Below are positions 1 to 5,945 of a stretch of 21,050 nt of DNA, piece after piece. The position numbers and the translations under genes are program-made. The notes under the pieces were generated by a model. That model was not told where the DNA came from and made no database searches. It was given only the letters and a program-made list of their open reading frames with translations. The DNA is from an uncultured Eubacteriales bacterium (GTDB taxonomy: Bacteria; Bacillota; Clostridia; Oscillospirales; Acutalibacteraceae): the NCBI GenBank assembly GCA_934444895.1, contig CAKSDA010000018.1, positions 1 to 21,050 of the forward strand. Reading direction: 5' to 3'. Position 1 is the first letter of the stretch; every line of letters begins with the position of its first letter.

Positions 1-365
1 GACGAAAAAATATCTATAGCCGCACAAACAAACACTACCAGCAAACAGGACTCTATAACCTTTGCCGAAGCCTTTGAACGAAGCTTATCCATTGCGCATA
101 AAACCGCGACGGCAAGCACGCCTACCGGAAGTACATATGTACACACTCCGAAGACGCCGAAAATAAAATTATGTACAAAAAGAGTAACATTTTCACCCTT
201 GACAAAAACCAAAAATCCCAGCAATACAGCAAGTGCAAAAAGAAGAATTGCCGAAAGTTCTCTTCTTGCGTCCTTTGCGGCACTGTTTGCTGCCGCGTTT
301 TTGCTTTTTATTTCGGTGGCAGTTGCACTGCGTTTTGTTTTAGAGCTTTTGCGCCCTGAAGCCAT
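1..365 (-). CDS. ftsK: DNA translocase FtsK/SpoIIIE, N-terminal part (cut by window edge)
   Basis: Reading the minus strand from an ATG at 365 gives an open frame of 121 codons that runs off the window. An AGGGGG ribosome binding site lies about 7 bases upstream. The product has a basic, Ser/Ala/Lys-rich cytoplasmic tail (residues 1-37), then hydrophobic segments at about 38-56, 66-93 and 103-120. This fits the four-helix membrane domain at the N terminus of FtsK/SpoIIIE, the septum-anchored ATPase that pumps chromosomal DNA at division and into the forespore. The motor and gamma domains are not visible, so the call rests on the membrane pattern and on the neighbour: tepA lies directly upstream on the same strand, as next to spoIIIE in Bacillus. 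Another small membrane protein cannot be fully excluded. Confidence 0.75.
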   Translation of the reverse strand, partial: MASGRKSSKTKRSATATEIKSKNAAANSAAKDARRELSAILLFALAVLLGFLVFVKGENVTLFVHNFIFGVFGVCTYVLPVGVLAVAVLCAMDKLRSKASAKVIESCLLVVFVCAAIDIFS

Positions 366-698
366 TTACAATCCCCCTAAAAATTATACTGAATGTATAT
401 TGTGTTTTACCAAGTTACACTAAAGGTAAAACCGCCTTTGGCCTTTAAAAATTGTTTTTTCAGCCTCTCGGCGGTTTAATTTTGTGCTTGCTTTTGTTGT
501 TTTTTATTTAGGCGCTTGACCGTCGACCGCGCCGCGCCTGCTATTGATTTTTTGGTAATGAAATTTTTGAATACAAAACAACCGGGATACAAAATCATTG
601 TATCTGCAAAATTATTTTTCTATCTGAACTTTTCTGTCAAACTTTTTTGTCTGAGCTTTCCTGTTTGAGTTTTCCTATCCGAGACCTATATCTGAGAT
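366..698. other. Intergenic region between tepA and ftsK
   Basis: A 333-base gap without a convincing gene. It holds an inverted repeat at 429-477 that may end tepA transcription, a GC-rich inverted repeat (AGGCGC at 510-515 with GCGCCT at 534-539), and a run of degenerate tandem repeats from 623 into the tepA stop. The small plus-strand frames at 171-423 oppose ftsK and have no convincing ribosome binding site. Confidence 0.6.
429..477 (-). terminator. Possible terminator after tepA
   Basis: AAACCGCC (429-436) is exactly complementary to GGCGGTTT (470-477), enclosing a 33-base loop. Read on the minus strand, downstream of tepA, the stem is followed by TTTTACCTTTA, an interrupted T tract. 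The long loop makes this weaker than a textbook intrinsic terminator, and some read-through into ftsK is possible. Confidence 0.35.
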
Positions 699-704
699 TT
701 ATTT
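623..704. repeat. Six degenerate 13-14 bp tandem repeats at the tepA 3' end
   Basis: Consecutive units begin at about 623, 637, 650, 664, 678 and 691. They read TCTGAACTTTTCTG, TCAAACTTTTTTG, TCTGAGCTTTCCTG, TTTGAGTTTTCCTA, TCCGAGACCTATA and TCTGAGATTTATTT. The last unit contains the tepA stop codon. The array looks like decayed tandem duplication. Confidence 0.6.
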
Positions 705-1472
705 TGTTTTATCCTTCGTGCTGTCTTTTTTCTCAATAAGATTATAAAGCTTATTGACCGCGTCGCTCAGGCTTCCCACCTCGTTTATAATTCCGGCGTC
801 AACAGCCTGCTTTCCGCATAAAACGGTTCCCATATCCGTAGCCATTTCACCTGTGTTAAGCATAAGAGTTCTTAATTTTTCCGCAGATATTTTTGAATTG
901 GATGTTATAAACCCGGTTATCCTTTCCTGCATTTTTTCAAAATAATTCAGAGTTTGCGGAACCCCTAAAACAAGTCCGCTTGTTCTTACCGGGTGAATGG
1001 TCATTGTAGCCGACGGTACAATAAAAGAATAGTCCGCCGAAACTGCAAGCGGTACGCCTATGGAATGTCCGCCGCCCAAAACCAGCGATACGGTTGCCTT
1101 TTTCATTCCCGAAATCAGTTCGGCGAGGGCCAGTCCTGCCTCAACATCGCCGCCTACCGTGTTAAGAATTACCAACATGCCCTCAACATTGCTGTCCTGC
1201 TCAATCGCGACAAGTTGCGGAATAACATGCTCATACCGCGTGGCTTTAGTGCCGGAGGGAAGCTCAACATGCCCTTCTATCTCACCTACTATTGTAAGGC
1301 AGTGAATAATATGTTTGCCGTTGACCGGAGTAACCGATCCGACCTTTTCTATCTGTTCGAGCTGTTGCTTTGTTATTCCCTTAACATCTTCTTCATTGGA
1401 AGAGGATTCGTTTTTATCGTCATTATCGTTTTTATACTCGTTTTTACCGTTGTCATCATTTTTATAAAACAT
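699..1472 (-). CDS. tepA: TepA-like ClpP-fold serine protease
   Basis: A 257-residue protein of the ClpP/crotonase fold, resembling TepA (YmfB) of Bacillus, a protein linked to translocation that is encoded beside spoIIIE. Residues 1-30 are Asn/Asp/Lys/Glu-rich and low in complexity. The protease-like core follows: NTVGGD at 104-109, the nucleophile segment GGGHSIG with Ser137, and TMTIHPVR with His160. The third catalytic residue (Asp) is not obvious near 210-220, so activity is not certain. The open frame extends upstream to 1667, but ATG 1472 is preferred because GGAG (1482-1485) lies 9 bases upstream, the family homology begins after it, and the upstream extension covers a promoter and a repeat. 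The gene has its own sigma-A-type promoter at 1555-1583. It lies directly upstream of ftsK/spoIIIE, as in other spore formers. Confidence 0.85.
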   Translation of the reverse strand: MFYKNDDNGKNEYKNDNDDKNESSSNEEDVKGITKQQLEQIEKVGSVTPVNGKHIIHCLTIVGEIEGHVELPSGTKATRYEHVIPQLVAIEQDSNVEGMLVILNTVGGDVEAGLALAELISGMKKATVSLVLGGGHSIGVPLAVSADYSFIVPSATMTIHPVRTSGLVLGVPQTLNYFEKMQERITGFITSNSKISAEKLRTLMLNTGEMATDMGTVLCGKQAVDAGIINEVGSLSDAVNKLYNLIEKKDSTKDKTK

Positions 1473-1486
1473 ATAAACACGCTCCA

Positions 1487-1516
1487 GAAACAATAATTTT
1501 TTATTTTTATTGTTTC
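1487..1516 (-). promoter_or_regulatory. Leader hairpin next to the tepA ribosome binding site
   Basis: On the minus strand GAAACAATAA (1516-1507) pairs perfectly with TTATTGTTTC (1496-1487) around a 10-base A-rich loop. The 3' foot of this stem is one base from the tepA Shine-Dalgarno GGAG (1485-1482). The ribosome binding site is outside the stem, so the hairpin may keep it exposed or stabilise the 5' end. The role is inferred. Confidence 0.5.
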
Positions 1517-1554
1517 GAAAATCCGCGCATAAATACATTTTCTGCAACATTTTT

Positions 1555-1583
1555 ATTATACTATTTATTTCAAAATAGTTCAA
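1555..1583 (-). promoter_or_regulatory. Sigma-A promoter of tepA
   Basis: On the minus strand TTGAAC (1583-1578) and TATAAT (1560-1555) are separated by 17 bases. The -10 matches the consensus fully and the -35 matches at four positions. The expected start is near 1548, giving a leader of about 75 bases. The -35 overlaps the left end of a dispersed repeat that begins at 1581. Confidence 0.65.
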
Positions 1584-1626
1584 GTGTTGCAATCGGCGGG
1601 GACAAATTGTCCGGTAAAGGGCAACT
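1581..1626 (+). repeat. Dispersed intergenic repeat, copy 1
   Basis: Begins CAAGTGTTGC and ends GGGCAACT. GTTGC (1586-1590) and GCAAC (1621-1625) form closing arms, and an inner palindrome GGACAAATTGTCC lies at 1600-1612. Copy 2 (4832-4876) matches closely, including TCGGCGGGG and TGTCCG. Copy 3 (7049-7095) matches the ends and the spacing. Confidence 0.65.
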
Positions 1627-1660
1627 AGCAGGGATAAACCCGCCCAAAATGCACAATCCG

Positions 1661-1708
1661 AAAACAAAAAGCGCCGACGGCCGCTGTTAAGAGGCTTTCG
1701 GTGCTTTT
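1661..1708 (-). terminator. Intrinsic terminator after tRNA-Arg
   Basis: On the minus strand, just after the CCA end of the tRNA, AAAAGC-A-CCGA (1708-1698) pairs with TCGG-C-GCTTTT (1677-1667) with one A-C mismatch. The stem is followed by TTTTTGTTTT. The 20-base loop can form an inner stem. This is a normal layout for a single tRNA gene. Confidence 0.7.
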
Positions 1709-1709
1709 A

Positions 1710-1786
1710 TGGCGCGCCAGAAGGAATTCGAATCCCCGACCTTCCGCTTAGGAGGCGGACGCTCTATCCAGCTGAGCTACTGGCGC
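1710..1786 (-). tRNA. tRNA-Arg (anticodon CCT)
   Basis: The minus strand folds into a complete cloverleaf with the 3' CCA encoded. The acceptor arm is GCGCCAG paired with CTGGCGC. The D arm is GCTC/GAGC with AGCTGGATA. The anticodon arm is TCCGC-CTCCTAA-GCGGA, with anticodon CCT at 1752-1750. The T loop is TTCGAAT on a GGGGA/TCCTT stem that contains two G-T pairs. The anticodon reads the AGG arginine codon. The gene stands alone with its own promoter (1811-1839) and terminator (1661-1708). Confidence 0.97.
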
Positions 1787-1810
1787 AAATAGTATTTTGT
1801 CAACCTCTAT

Positions 1811-1839
1811 ATTTTATAACATGTATCCTTGTTTGTCAA
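1811..1839 (-). promoter_or_regulatory. Sigma-A promoter of the tRNA-Arg gene
   Basis: On the minus strand a full-consensus TTGACA (1839-1834) and TAAAAT (1816-1811) are 17 bases apart. Transcription would start near 1804, about 18 bases before the mature tRNA 5' end. A second TTGACA at 1802-1797 is too close to the tRNA to serve it. Confidence 0.75.
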
Positions 1840-1981
1840 TCAAATGTTTTAATGTTGTTTTTTTCCTGCTGCTTTTTTAAAGGCTCTTGATCGTCAAACC
1901 CATTACAGTTTTACCTACAGCCAGCGCAGCCAAAGCAAATAAAGACATAAAAGAAAGTATTAGAAAGCATAAAAGCAAGAG

Positions 1982-2007
1982 CTGCCGCCGTTAAAAAACA
2001 GCGGCAG
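1982..2007. terminator. Terminator-like hairpin downstream of radC
   Basis: CTGCCGC (1982-1988) pairs perfectly with GCGGCAG (2001-2007) around a 12-base A-rich loop. The better T run (TTTTTT, from 2013) lies on the plus-strand side, but the only nearby gene that could use it is radC on the minus strand, 200 bases away. It may work in both directions or be part of an untranscribed spacer. Confidence 0.4.
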
Positions 2008-2150
2008 TGTAATTTTTTCAGTAATTTTTGTTTTTTATTTTTTGTTAATAACCGGGATTAGACTCTTATAAAAATCTGATATGTATACCGATGAATATAC
2101 CAAAACAGCTAACAAAAGCTTTGCAGCAAAACTGTATAACAAATTTTTAG

Positions 2151-2202
2151 CCGAATCGTATGCCGAAATCGTATACCGAAGGTATAGCCTTAAAGGGTAT
2201 AG
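2151..2202. repeat. Degenerate 12-15 bp tandem repeats after radC
   Basis: Four successive units read CCGAATCGTATG, CCGAAATCGTATA, CCGAAGGTATAG and CCTTAAAGGGTATAG. They end 7 bases before the radC stop. The style matches the array behind tepA although the sequence differs. Confidence 0.55.
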
Positions 2203-2208
2203 CAAAAA

Positions 2209-2904
2209 TTAATAAAACAGATTTTTATATTCCTCACTTTGTGCCATGGAGATATAATCTCCCTCGGCTACAATTATATGATCTATAAACTGTACGCCGA
2301 TATGATAAAGTGCCGCTGATATTTCGGTTGTAACCCGCACATCACCTGACGACGGAAAAGCAAATCCGCGTGGATGATTATGTGCGATTACCACCGCCGT
2401 TGCGTGTGTTTTTAATACCTGCTCTACCACTGTTCTGGCACTTACGCAGACAGAAATCTCATCGCCCTCTGCGAGTTTAACGCAAGCCAAAACCTTTCCT
2501 CTGTTATCCAGACATAAAAGGAATATGGTTTCTACCGTCAGTCCCACAAATTTTTGTAACATATATTTTCCGGCTTCATTTCTGTTTGCAACGCTGCATA
2601 CTGTTCCGCATTCTTTATCATTCAGATATTTTCTTGCTATAGGCATTATAAGCTTAAGCAAGCATGCCGAGTATTCGGTTATTCCCGGAACCGTTATCAG
2701 GTCCTGAACCGAAGCGTCGAATACCCCTGAAAAAGAACCGAATTTTTCTATGAGCAGATGTGCAGTTTCATTTGTATCCTTTCTTGGGATCGCATAAAAT
2801 AAAAGCATCTCAAGAAGTTTGTGCGGCGGCACGCTTTCCTGAAAACCTTCGGTTAAAAATTGCCTCCGCAGCCTCTCCCTGTGTCCGTCATGTATTCCGC
2901 TCAA
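2209..2904 (-). CDS. radC: RadC family JAB/MPN-domain protein
   Basis: A 231-residue RadC (UPF0758) protein. The N-terminal part (about 1-85) holds a helix-hairpin-helix-like region with TVPGITEYSA at 71-80. The C-terminal JAB/MPN (JAMM metalloprotease-like) domain carries the metal motif HNHP at 175-178 and PSSGD at 184-188, with Glu125 as the likely upstream acidic residue. The family was named for DNA repair, but its biochemical role is unresolved. The start is TTG 2904, with GGAG (2915-2912) 8 bases upstream. The ATG that overlaps the ribosome binding site is followed almost at once by a stop. The gene begins 20 bases after the acpP stop, so it is probably read from the acpP promoter. The second residue of the usual HNHPSG motif context is Arg here (HNHPRG), a mild variation. 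Confidence 0.93.
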   Translation of the reverse strand: MSGIHDGHRERLRRQFLTEGFQESVPPHKLLEMLLFYAIPRKDTNETAHLLIEKFGSFSGVFDASVQDLITVPGITEYSACLLKLIMPIARKYLNDKECGTVCSVANRNEAGKYMLQKFVGLTVETIFLLCLDNRGKVLACVKLAEGDEISVCVSARTVVEQVLKTHATAVVIAHNHPRGFAFPSSGDVRVTTEISAALYHIGVQFIDHIIVAEGDYISMAQSEEYKNLFY

Positions 2905-2924
2905 AACCGCATCTCCGTTTTAAA

Positions 2925-3155
2925 TCATTTCTGATTGCTTTCTATATAATTTACAAGATCGCCGATTGTTTTTATTGTTTCTATTGCTTCGTCAGGAATT
3001 TCCACATCAAACTCATCCTCAATAGACATTAAAACTTCGACAACATCCAAACTATCAGCGCCAAGATCGTCCGCAATTCCGGTTGCCATTGTGATAGAAT
3101 CCTCGTCAACATCAAATTGCGCGGCAATAATTGCCCTGATTTTTTCAAAAACCAT
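2925..3155 (-). CDS. acpP: Acyl carrier protein
   Basis: A 76-residue acidic protein of typical acyl carrier protein length. The DSL motif places the 4'-phosphopantetheine attachment site at Ser35 (LGADSLDVVE). It carries growing acyl chains for fatty acid synthesis in the cytoplasm. The open frame extends upstream to 3326, but ATG 3155 is the start: it has GGAGGT (3168-3163) 7 bases upstream and the family begins there. A strong sigma-A promoter lies at 3298-3326, leaving a leader of roughly 135 bases that is very A/T-rich. No other fatty acid gene is adjacent; the downstream partner is radC, so this may be either the housekeeping ACP or an additional copy. Confidence 0.95.
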   Translation of the reverse strand: MVFEKIRAIIAAQFDVDEDSITMATGIADDLGADSLDVVEVLMSIEDEFDVEIPDEAIETIKTIGDLVNYIESNQK

Positions 3156-3297
3156 AAAAAAGACCTCCAAAGTTTTGCCATATTTGCCTAAACACGCTAT
3201 AAACACTAGACATGCATAAGAAATTATGTTATTATATCTTATTATAAATCGTAATATAAAAGTATTATTTATATCTGATTCATTTAGGCTTATATAG

Positions 3298-3326
3298 ATA
3301 ATATGTTCATTTTTCGATTTTGTCAA
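3298..3326 (-). promoter_or_regulatory. Strong sigma-A promoter of acpP-radC
   Basis: On the minus strand TTGACA (3326-3321) and TATTAT (3303-3298) have a 17-base spacer, so the -35 matches fully and the -10 at five of six positions. Transcription would begin near 3291. The same DNA lies just upstream of aroE on the other strand. GCCTAAA/TTTAGGC complementary segments near 3289 and 3186 could close the leader into a long-range stem. Confidence 0.8.
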
Positions 3327-3358
3327 CTGTTTTTTTATATTTTATGACAGTGAGGTGA

Positions 3359-4204
3359 ATGTTTCTGAAAAAGCTATTTTCCGTTATAGGTTATCCTATA
3401 GGACATACAATGTCGCCCTTTATCCATAACAGACTTTTTTCTATCTCAGGATTTGAAGGCGAATACAAAAAAGCCGAAATAAGCCCGGACGCTCTCGGTG
3501 ATGAAATCGAAGAGCTCAGGTCGCTTTTCGGATTTAATGTTACGGTACCGTTTAAAGAGAAAATAATTCCCTTTTTGGACCGACTTGACGATTCCGCAAA
3601 GCTTTACGGTGCAGTTAATACCGTAAAAAACGAAAACGGAAAACTCATAGGTTATAATACCGACGCATACGGATTTGAACGCGCGTTGTCTCTTGCCGGA
3701 ATTCCCTTTTGCGGAAACGTTCTCATCTGCGGCTGCGGCGGAGTTGCAAGAACTATTGCAATATCCTTGGCGCTTAAAGGCAGCAAGATCACCTTTGCTC
3801 TTAGAAATGTTTACTCAAAACGCTTTATTAAGCTCAGAGATGAGCTTAAAGATCGATTTAATATAACCGTTAACGCTTATAATCTTTCGGAAATTTCCGG
3901 CGGATATGATCTTGTTGTAAACGGTACCCCCGTGGGAATGTACCCCAATTGGGGTTGTAGTATATTGAATTCTCGACAACTGACTGATACCGGATATTTG
4001 TTTGATACAATTTATAATCCAAAAACAACATTGCTGGTCTCAACCGCAAAAAAACTTGGCATTACGGCTGTTTCCGGAATGGGAATGCTTGTTATGCAGG
4101 CAGTTAAAGCACATGAATATTGGTACAATGCTTCCTTTAATGAGGAAGACATAAAAAATCTTATATGCGACAGCAATGTCGAAATGGAGCGTATTTTTAA
4201 ATGA
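3359..4204 (+). CDS. aroE: Shikimate dehydrogenase (NADP+)
   Basis: A 281-residue enzyme that reduces 3-dehydroshikimate to shikimate with NADPH, the fourth step of the shikimate pathway. The N-terminal substrate domain shows GYPIGHTMSP (11-20), NVTVPFKE with catalytic Lys66, and NTD with Asp102. The Rossmann glycine loop GCGGVA is at 125-130. The usual SxS near the N terminus reads T-M-S, a common variant. The start ATG 3359 follows a stop codon in the same frame; GAGGTG lies very close to it (spacing only 3-4 bases), so initiation may be modest. The stop overlaps the aroK start by four bases (ATGA), indicating translational coupling. The gene diverges from acpP across about 200 bases. Confidence 0.95.
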   Translation: MFLKKLFSVIGYPIGHTMSPFIHNRLFSISGFEGEYKKAEISPDALGDEIEELRSLFGFNVTVPFKEKIIPFLDRLDDSAKLYGAVNTVKNENGKLIGYNTDAYGFERALSLAGIPFCGNVLICGCGGVARTIAISLALKGSKITFALRNVYSKRFIKLRDELKDRFNITVNAYNLSEISGGYDLVVNGTPVGMYPNWGCSILNSRQLTDTGYLFDTIYNPKTTLLVSTAKKLGITAVSGMGMLVMQAVKAHEYWYNASFNEEDIKNLICDSNVEMERIFK

Positions 4205-4740
4205 CAGGGCCAAATATACATCCGAACATAATCCTTTGCGGCTTTATGGGAAGCGGAAAAAGCTCTGTTGGAAAAAGACTTGCAAAAAGGCTTGACATGC
4301 GCTTTATAGATGTTGATGAATACATTGAATCAAACAACAAAATGCCTATCAGTTCCATATTTGAAAAATTCGGCGAAAAATACTTTCGCGAACAAGAAAA
4401 AGAAGCCTCGGAATTTTTGGGCCGGCTTGAAAATACCGTTATTTCCTGCGGAGGGGGAACGGTGCTAAACGAAAACAATGCAAAATCACTTAAAAAAAAC
4501 GGGTTCTTATTTTACCTTTCGGTTTCAAAAGAAATGGTAATAAAAAGACTTGCGGGGGACAATACCCGTCCATTGCTTTTAAATAAAGGCTCAAATGAAA
4601 TTTTCTCGCTTCTTGAAAGCAGAGCTCCCATTTACAAAAAAGTTTCGGATTTTACGGTTAACGCAGATGCTTCTGTTTATGATGTAACCTTGCAAATCGA
4701 GGCGCTTTATAAAAACCTTTGCGAAAACAATGCCGAATAA
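4201..4740 (+). CDS. aroK: Shikimate kinase
   Basis: A 179-residue P-loop kinase that phosphorylates shikimate to shikimate 3-phosphate. Walker A is GFMGSGKS at 14-21. Substrate and metal residues are visible as DVD (37-39), Arg63 in FRE, the GGG segment (84-86) and the lid region RPLL (123-126). The length is typical. It begins inside the aroE stop (ATGA overlap), so the two enzymes for steps 4 and 5 are made together. A small GTTGC-loop-GCAAC hairpin at 4747-4763 follows the gene but lacks a T tract. The next gene starts 156 bases downstream, after a copy of the dispersed repeat. Confidence 0.95.
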   Translation: MTGPNIHPNIILCGFMGSGKSSVGKRLAKRLDMRFIDVDEYIESNNKMPISSIFEKFGEKYFREQEKEASEFLGRLENTVISCGGGTVLNENNAKSLKKNGFLFYLSVSKEMVIKRLAGDNTRPLLLNKGSNEIFSLLESRAPIYKKVSDFTVNADASVYDVTLQIEALYKNLCENNAE

Positions 4741-4831
4741 AGCGGTGTTGCTGTTAAAGCAACCACAAGGCTTAAATAAATTTAAACAATCTTAAACAAA
4801 AATCATAAAACCAAAATAAAATTCAAAAATA

Positions 4832-4876
4832 CAAGTGTTGCCCCTCGGCGGGGTCAAACTGTCCGATAAACGGCAA
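4832..4876 (+). repeat. Dispersed intergenic repeat, copy 2
   Basis: CAAGTGTTGC at 4832 is followed by TCGGCGGGG, TGTCCG, TAAA and GGCAA, in the same order and nearly the same spacing as copy 1. It ends 6 bases before the aroF ribosome binding site (4882-4888), so it lies in the aroF leader or promoter region. Confidence 0.65.
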
Positions 4877-4896
4877 AAATTAAAGGAGAAATTAAA

Positions 4897-5913
4897 ATGA
4901 TTATAGTATTAAAAAACGGAACCACAAAAAAACAAGCGGAAGAATTATCCGATATATTACAAAAAAAATATGATGTCCAGGTAAACGCCTGGTACGGCAC
5001 AATGTCTACCGTGCTTGGCCTTTTGGGGGACACCCACAAGGTTGACATCGATTCGGTAAGCGCTTTTGATATTGTAGAAAGCGTAAAAAGGGTACAGGAG
5101 CCCTACAAAAAGGTTAACAGAGCGTTTCATCCCAACAACACCGTTATAGATGTAGGCGGCGGCATAAAAATAGGGGATGGAAGCCTCAACATTATTGCCG
5201 GCCCCTGCTCGGTAGAAAGCGAAGAGCAGATAATCGGCATTGCAAAGAGCGTTAAGAAAAGCGGTGCAACACTGCTCCGCGGAGGCGCCTTCAAGCCGAG
5301 AACTTCCCCCTACGCTTTCCAGGGCCTCAGAGCAGACGGAATTGAGCTTTTGCTTGAAGCAAAAAAAGAAACCGGTATGCCTATTGTTACCGAAATAATG
5401 AGTGCCGAGCATATAGATTTGTTTGAGAATGTAGATATTATTCAGGTCGGCGCAAGAAATATGCAGAACTTTGAATTGTTAAAACGCCTGGGTCGCCTTG
5501 ATAAGCCGATACTCCTTAAAAGAGGCCTTGCAAATACCATAGAAGAAACCCTTATGAGCGCAGAGTATATAATGAGCGAGGGTAATGACAAGGTTATTTT
5601 GTGCGAAAGAGGCATCCGCACGTTTGAAACCTACACCAGAAATACTCTGGATCTTTCGGCTGTTGCAGTATTCAAAAAGCTCTCTCACCTGCCGGTAATT
5701 GTCGATCCGTCGCACGCAACCGGAATTCCGTGGCTTATAGAGCCTTTGTCGTTAGCCGCTCTCGGAGTTGGCACAGACGCGCTTATTATAGAAGTGCATA
5801 ACGATCCGCCTCATGCTTTGTCAGACGGCGCACAGTCGATCACACCTGATCGTTTTGACAAGGTTGCAAAGAAAATCTTTGCCGCAAAAAAGGCTATGGA
5901 TTCTGTTTTATAA
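4897..5913 (+). CDS. aroF: 3-deoxy-7-phosphoheptulonate (DAHP) synthase, type I-beta
   Basis: A 338-residue enzyme that condenses phosphoenolpyruvate and erythrose 4-phosphate, the entry step to aromatic amino acids. Residues 1-70 form a small ferredoxin-like regulatory domain, which in this subfamily can mediate feedback inhibition. The barrel carries AGPCSVES with metal ligand Cys104, LRGGAFKPRTSPYAFQG (127-143), KPILLKRG (203-210), DPSH with His273, Glu299 and Asp310. All expected metal and substrate residues are present. AAAGGAG (4882-4888) lies 8 bases before the ATG. A dispersed repeat copy is directly upstream, and aroB follows after 32 bases, so aroF-aroB form one unit carrying steps 1 and 2. 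Confidence 0.96.
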   Translation: MIIVLKNGTTKKQAEELSDILQKKYDVQVNAWYGTMSTVLGLLGDTHKVDIDSVSAFDIVESVKRVQEPYKKVNRAFHPNNTVIDVGGGIKIGDGSLNIIAGPCSVESEEQIIGIAKSVKKSGATLLRGGAFKPRTSPYAFQGLRADGIELLLEAKKETGMPIVTEIMSAEHIDLFENVDIIQVGARNMQNFELLKRLGRLDKPILLKRGLANTIEETLMSAEYIMSEGNDKVILCERGIRTFETYTRNTLDLSAVAVFKKLSHLPVIVDPSHATGIPWLIEPLSLAALGVGTDALIIEVHNDPPHALSDGAQSITPDRFDKVAKKIFAAKKAMDSVL

Positions 5914-5945
5914 TTCCGCAATGCACTGTAATACGGAGGCCAGTT

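Larger units (their letters stand above)
1840..2208. other. Intergenic region between radC and tRNA-Arg
   Basis: A 369-base stretch without a supportable gene. It holds a 7-bp GC-rich hairpin (1982-2007), short degenerate tandem repeats just downstream of radC (2151-2202), and at 1881-1899 a segment matching 15 of 19 bases of 510-528. Nothing else is apparent. Confidence 0.6.

Noticed and set aside
366..420. A TATAAT at 388-383 on the minus strand as a promoter of ftsK
   Set aside because: The implied transcription start (about 376) would fall inside the ftsK ribosome binding site, and the -35 is poor.
171..423. Two overlapping plus-strand frames of 62 and 74 codons
   Set aside because: They oppose the ftsK N terminus, have no convincing ribosome binding site and their composition is that of an antisense shadow.
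993..1496. A 167-codon plus-strand frame opposite tepA
   Set aside because: It mirrors the tepA coding frame, which has clear family motifs; no start signal or recognisable domain.
3320..3347. TTGTCA-16-TTATGA as a plus-strand promoter of aroE
   Set aside because: It would start transcription only a few bases before the aroE ATG, without a ribosome binding site on the transcript.
4741..4896. A T-box or amino acid attenuator in the aroF leader (also considered at 6999-7302 and 16324-16532)
   Set aside because: No T-box core (AGGGTGGNACCGCG type), no specifier-loop layout and no terminator/antiterminator pair with a T tract was found.
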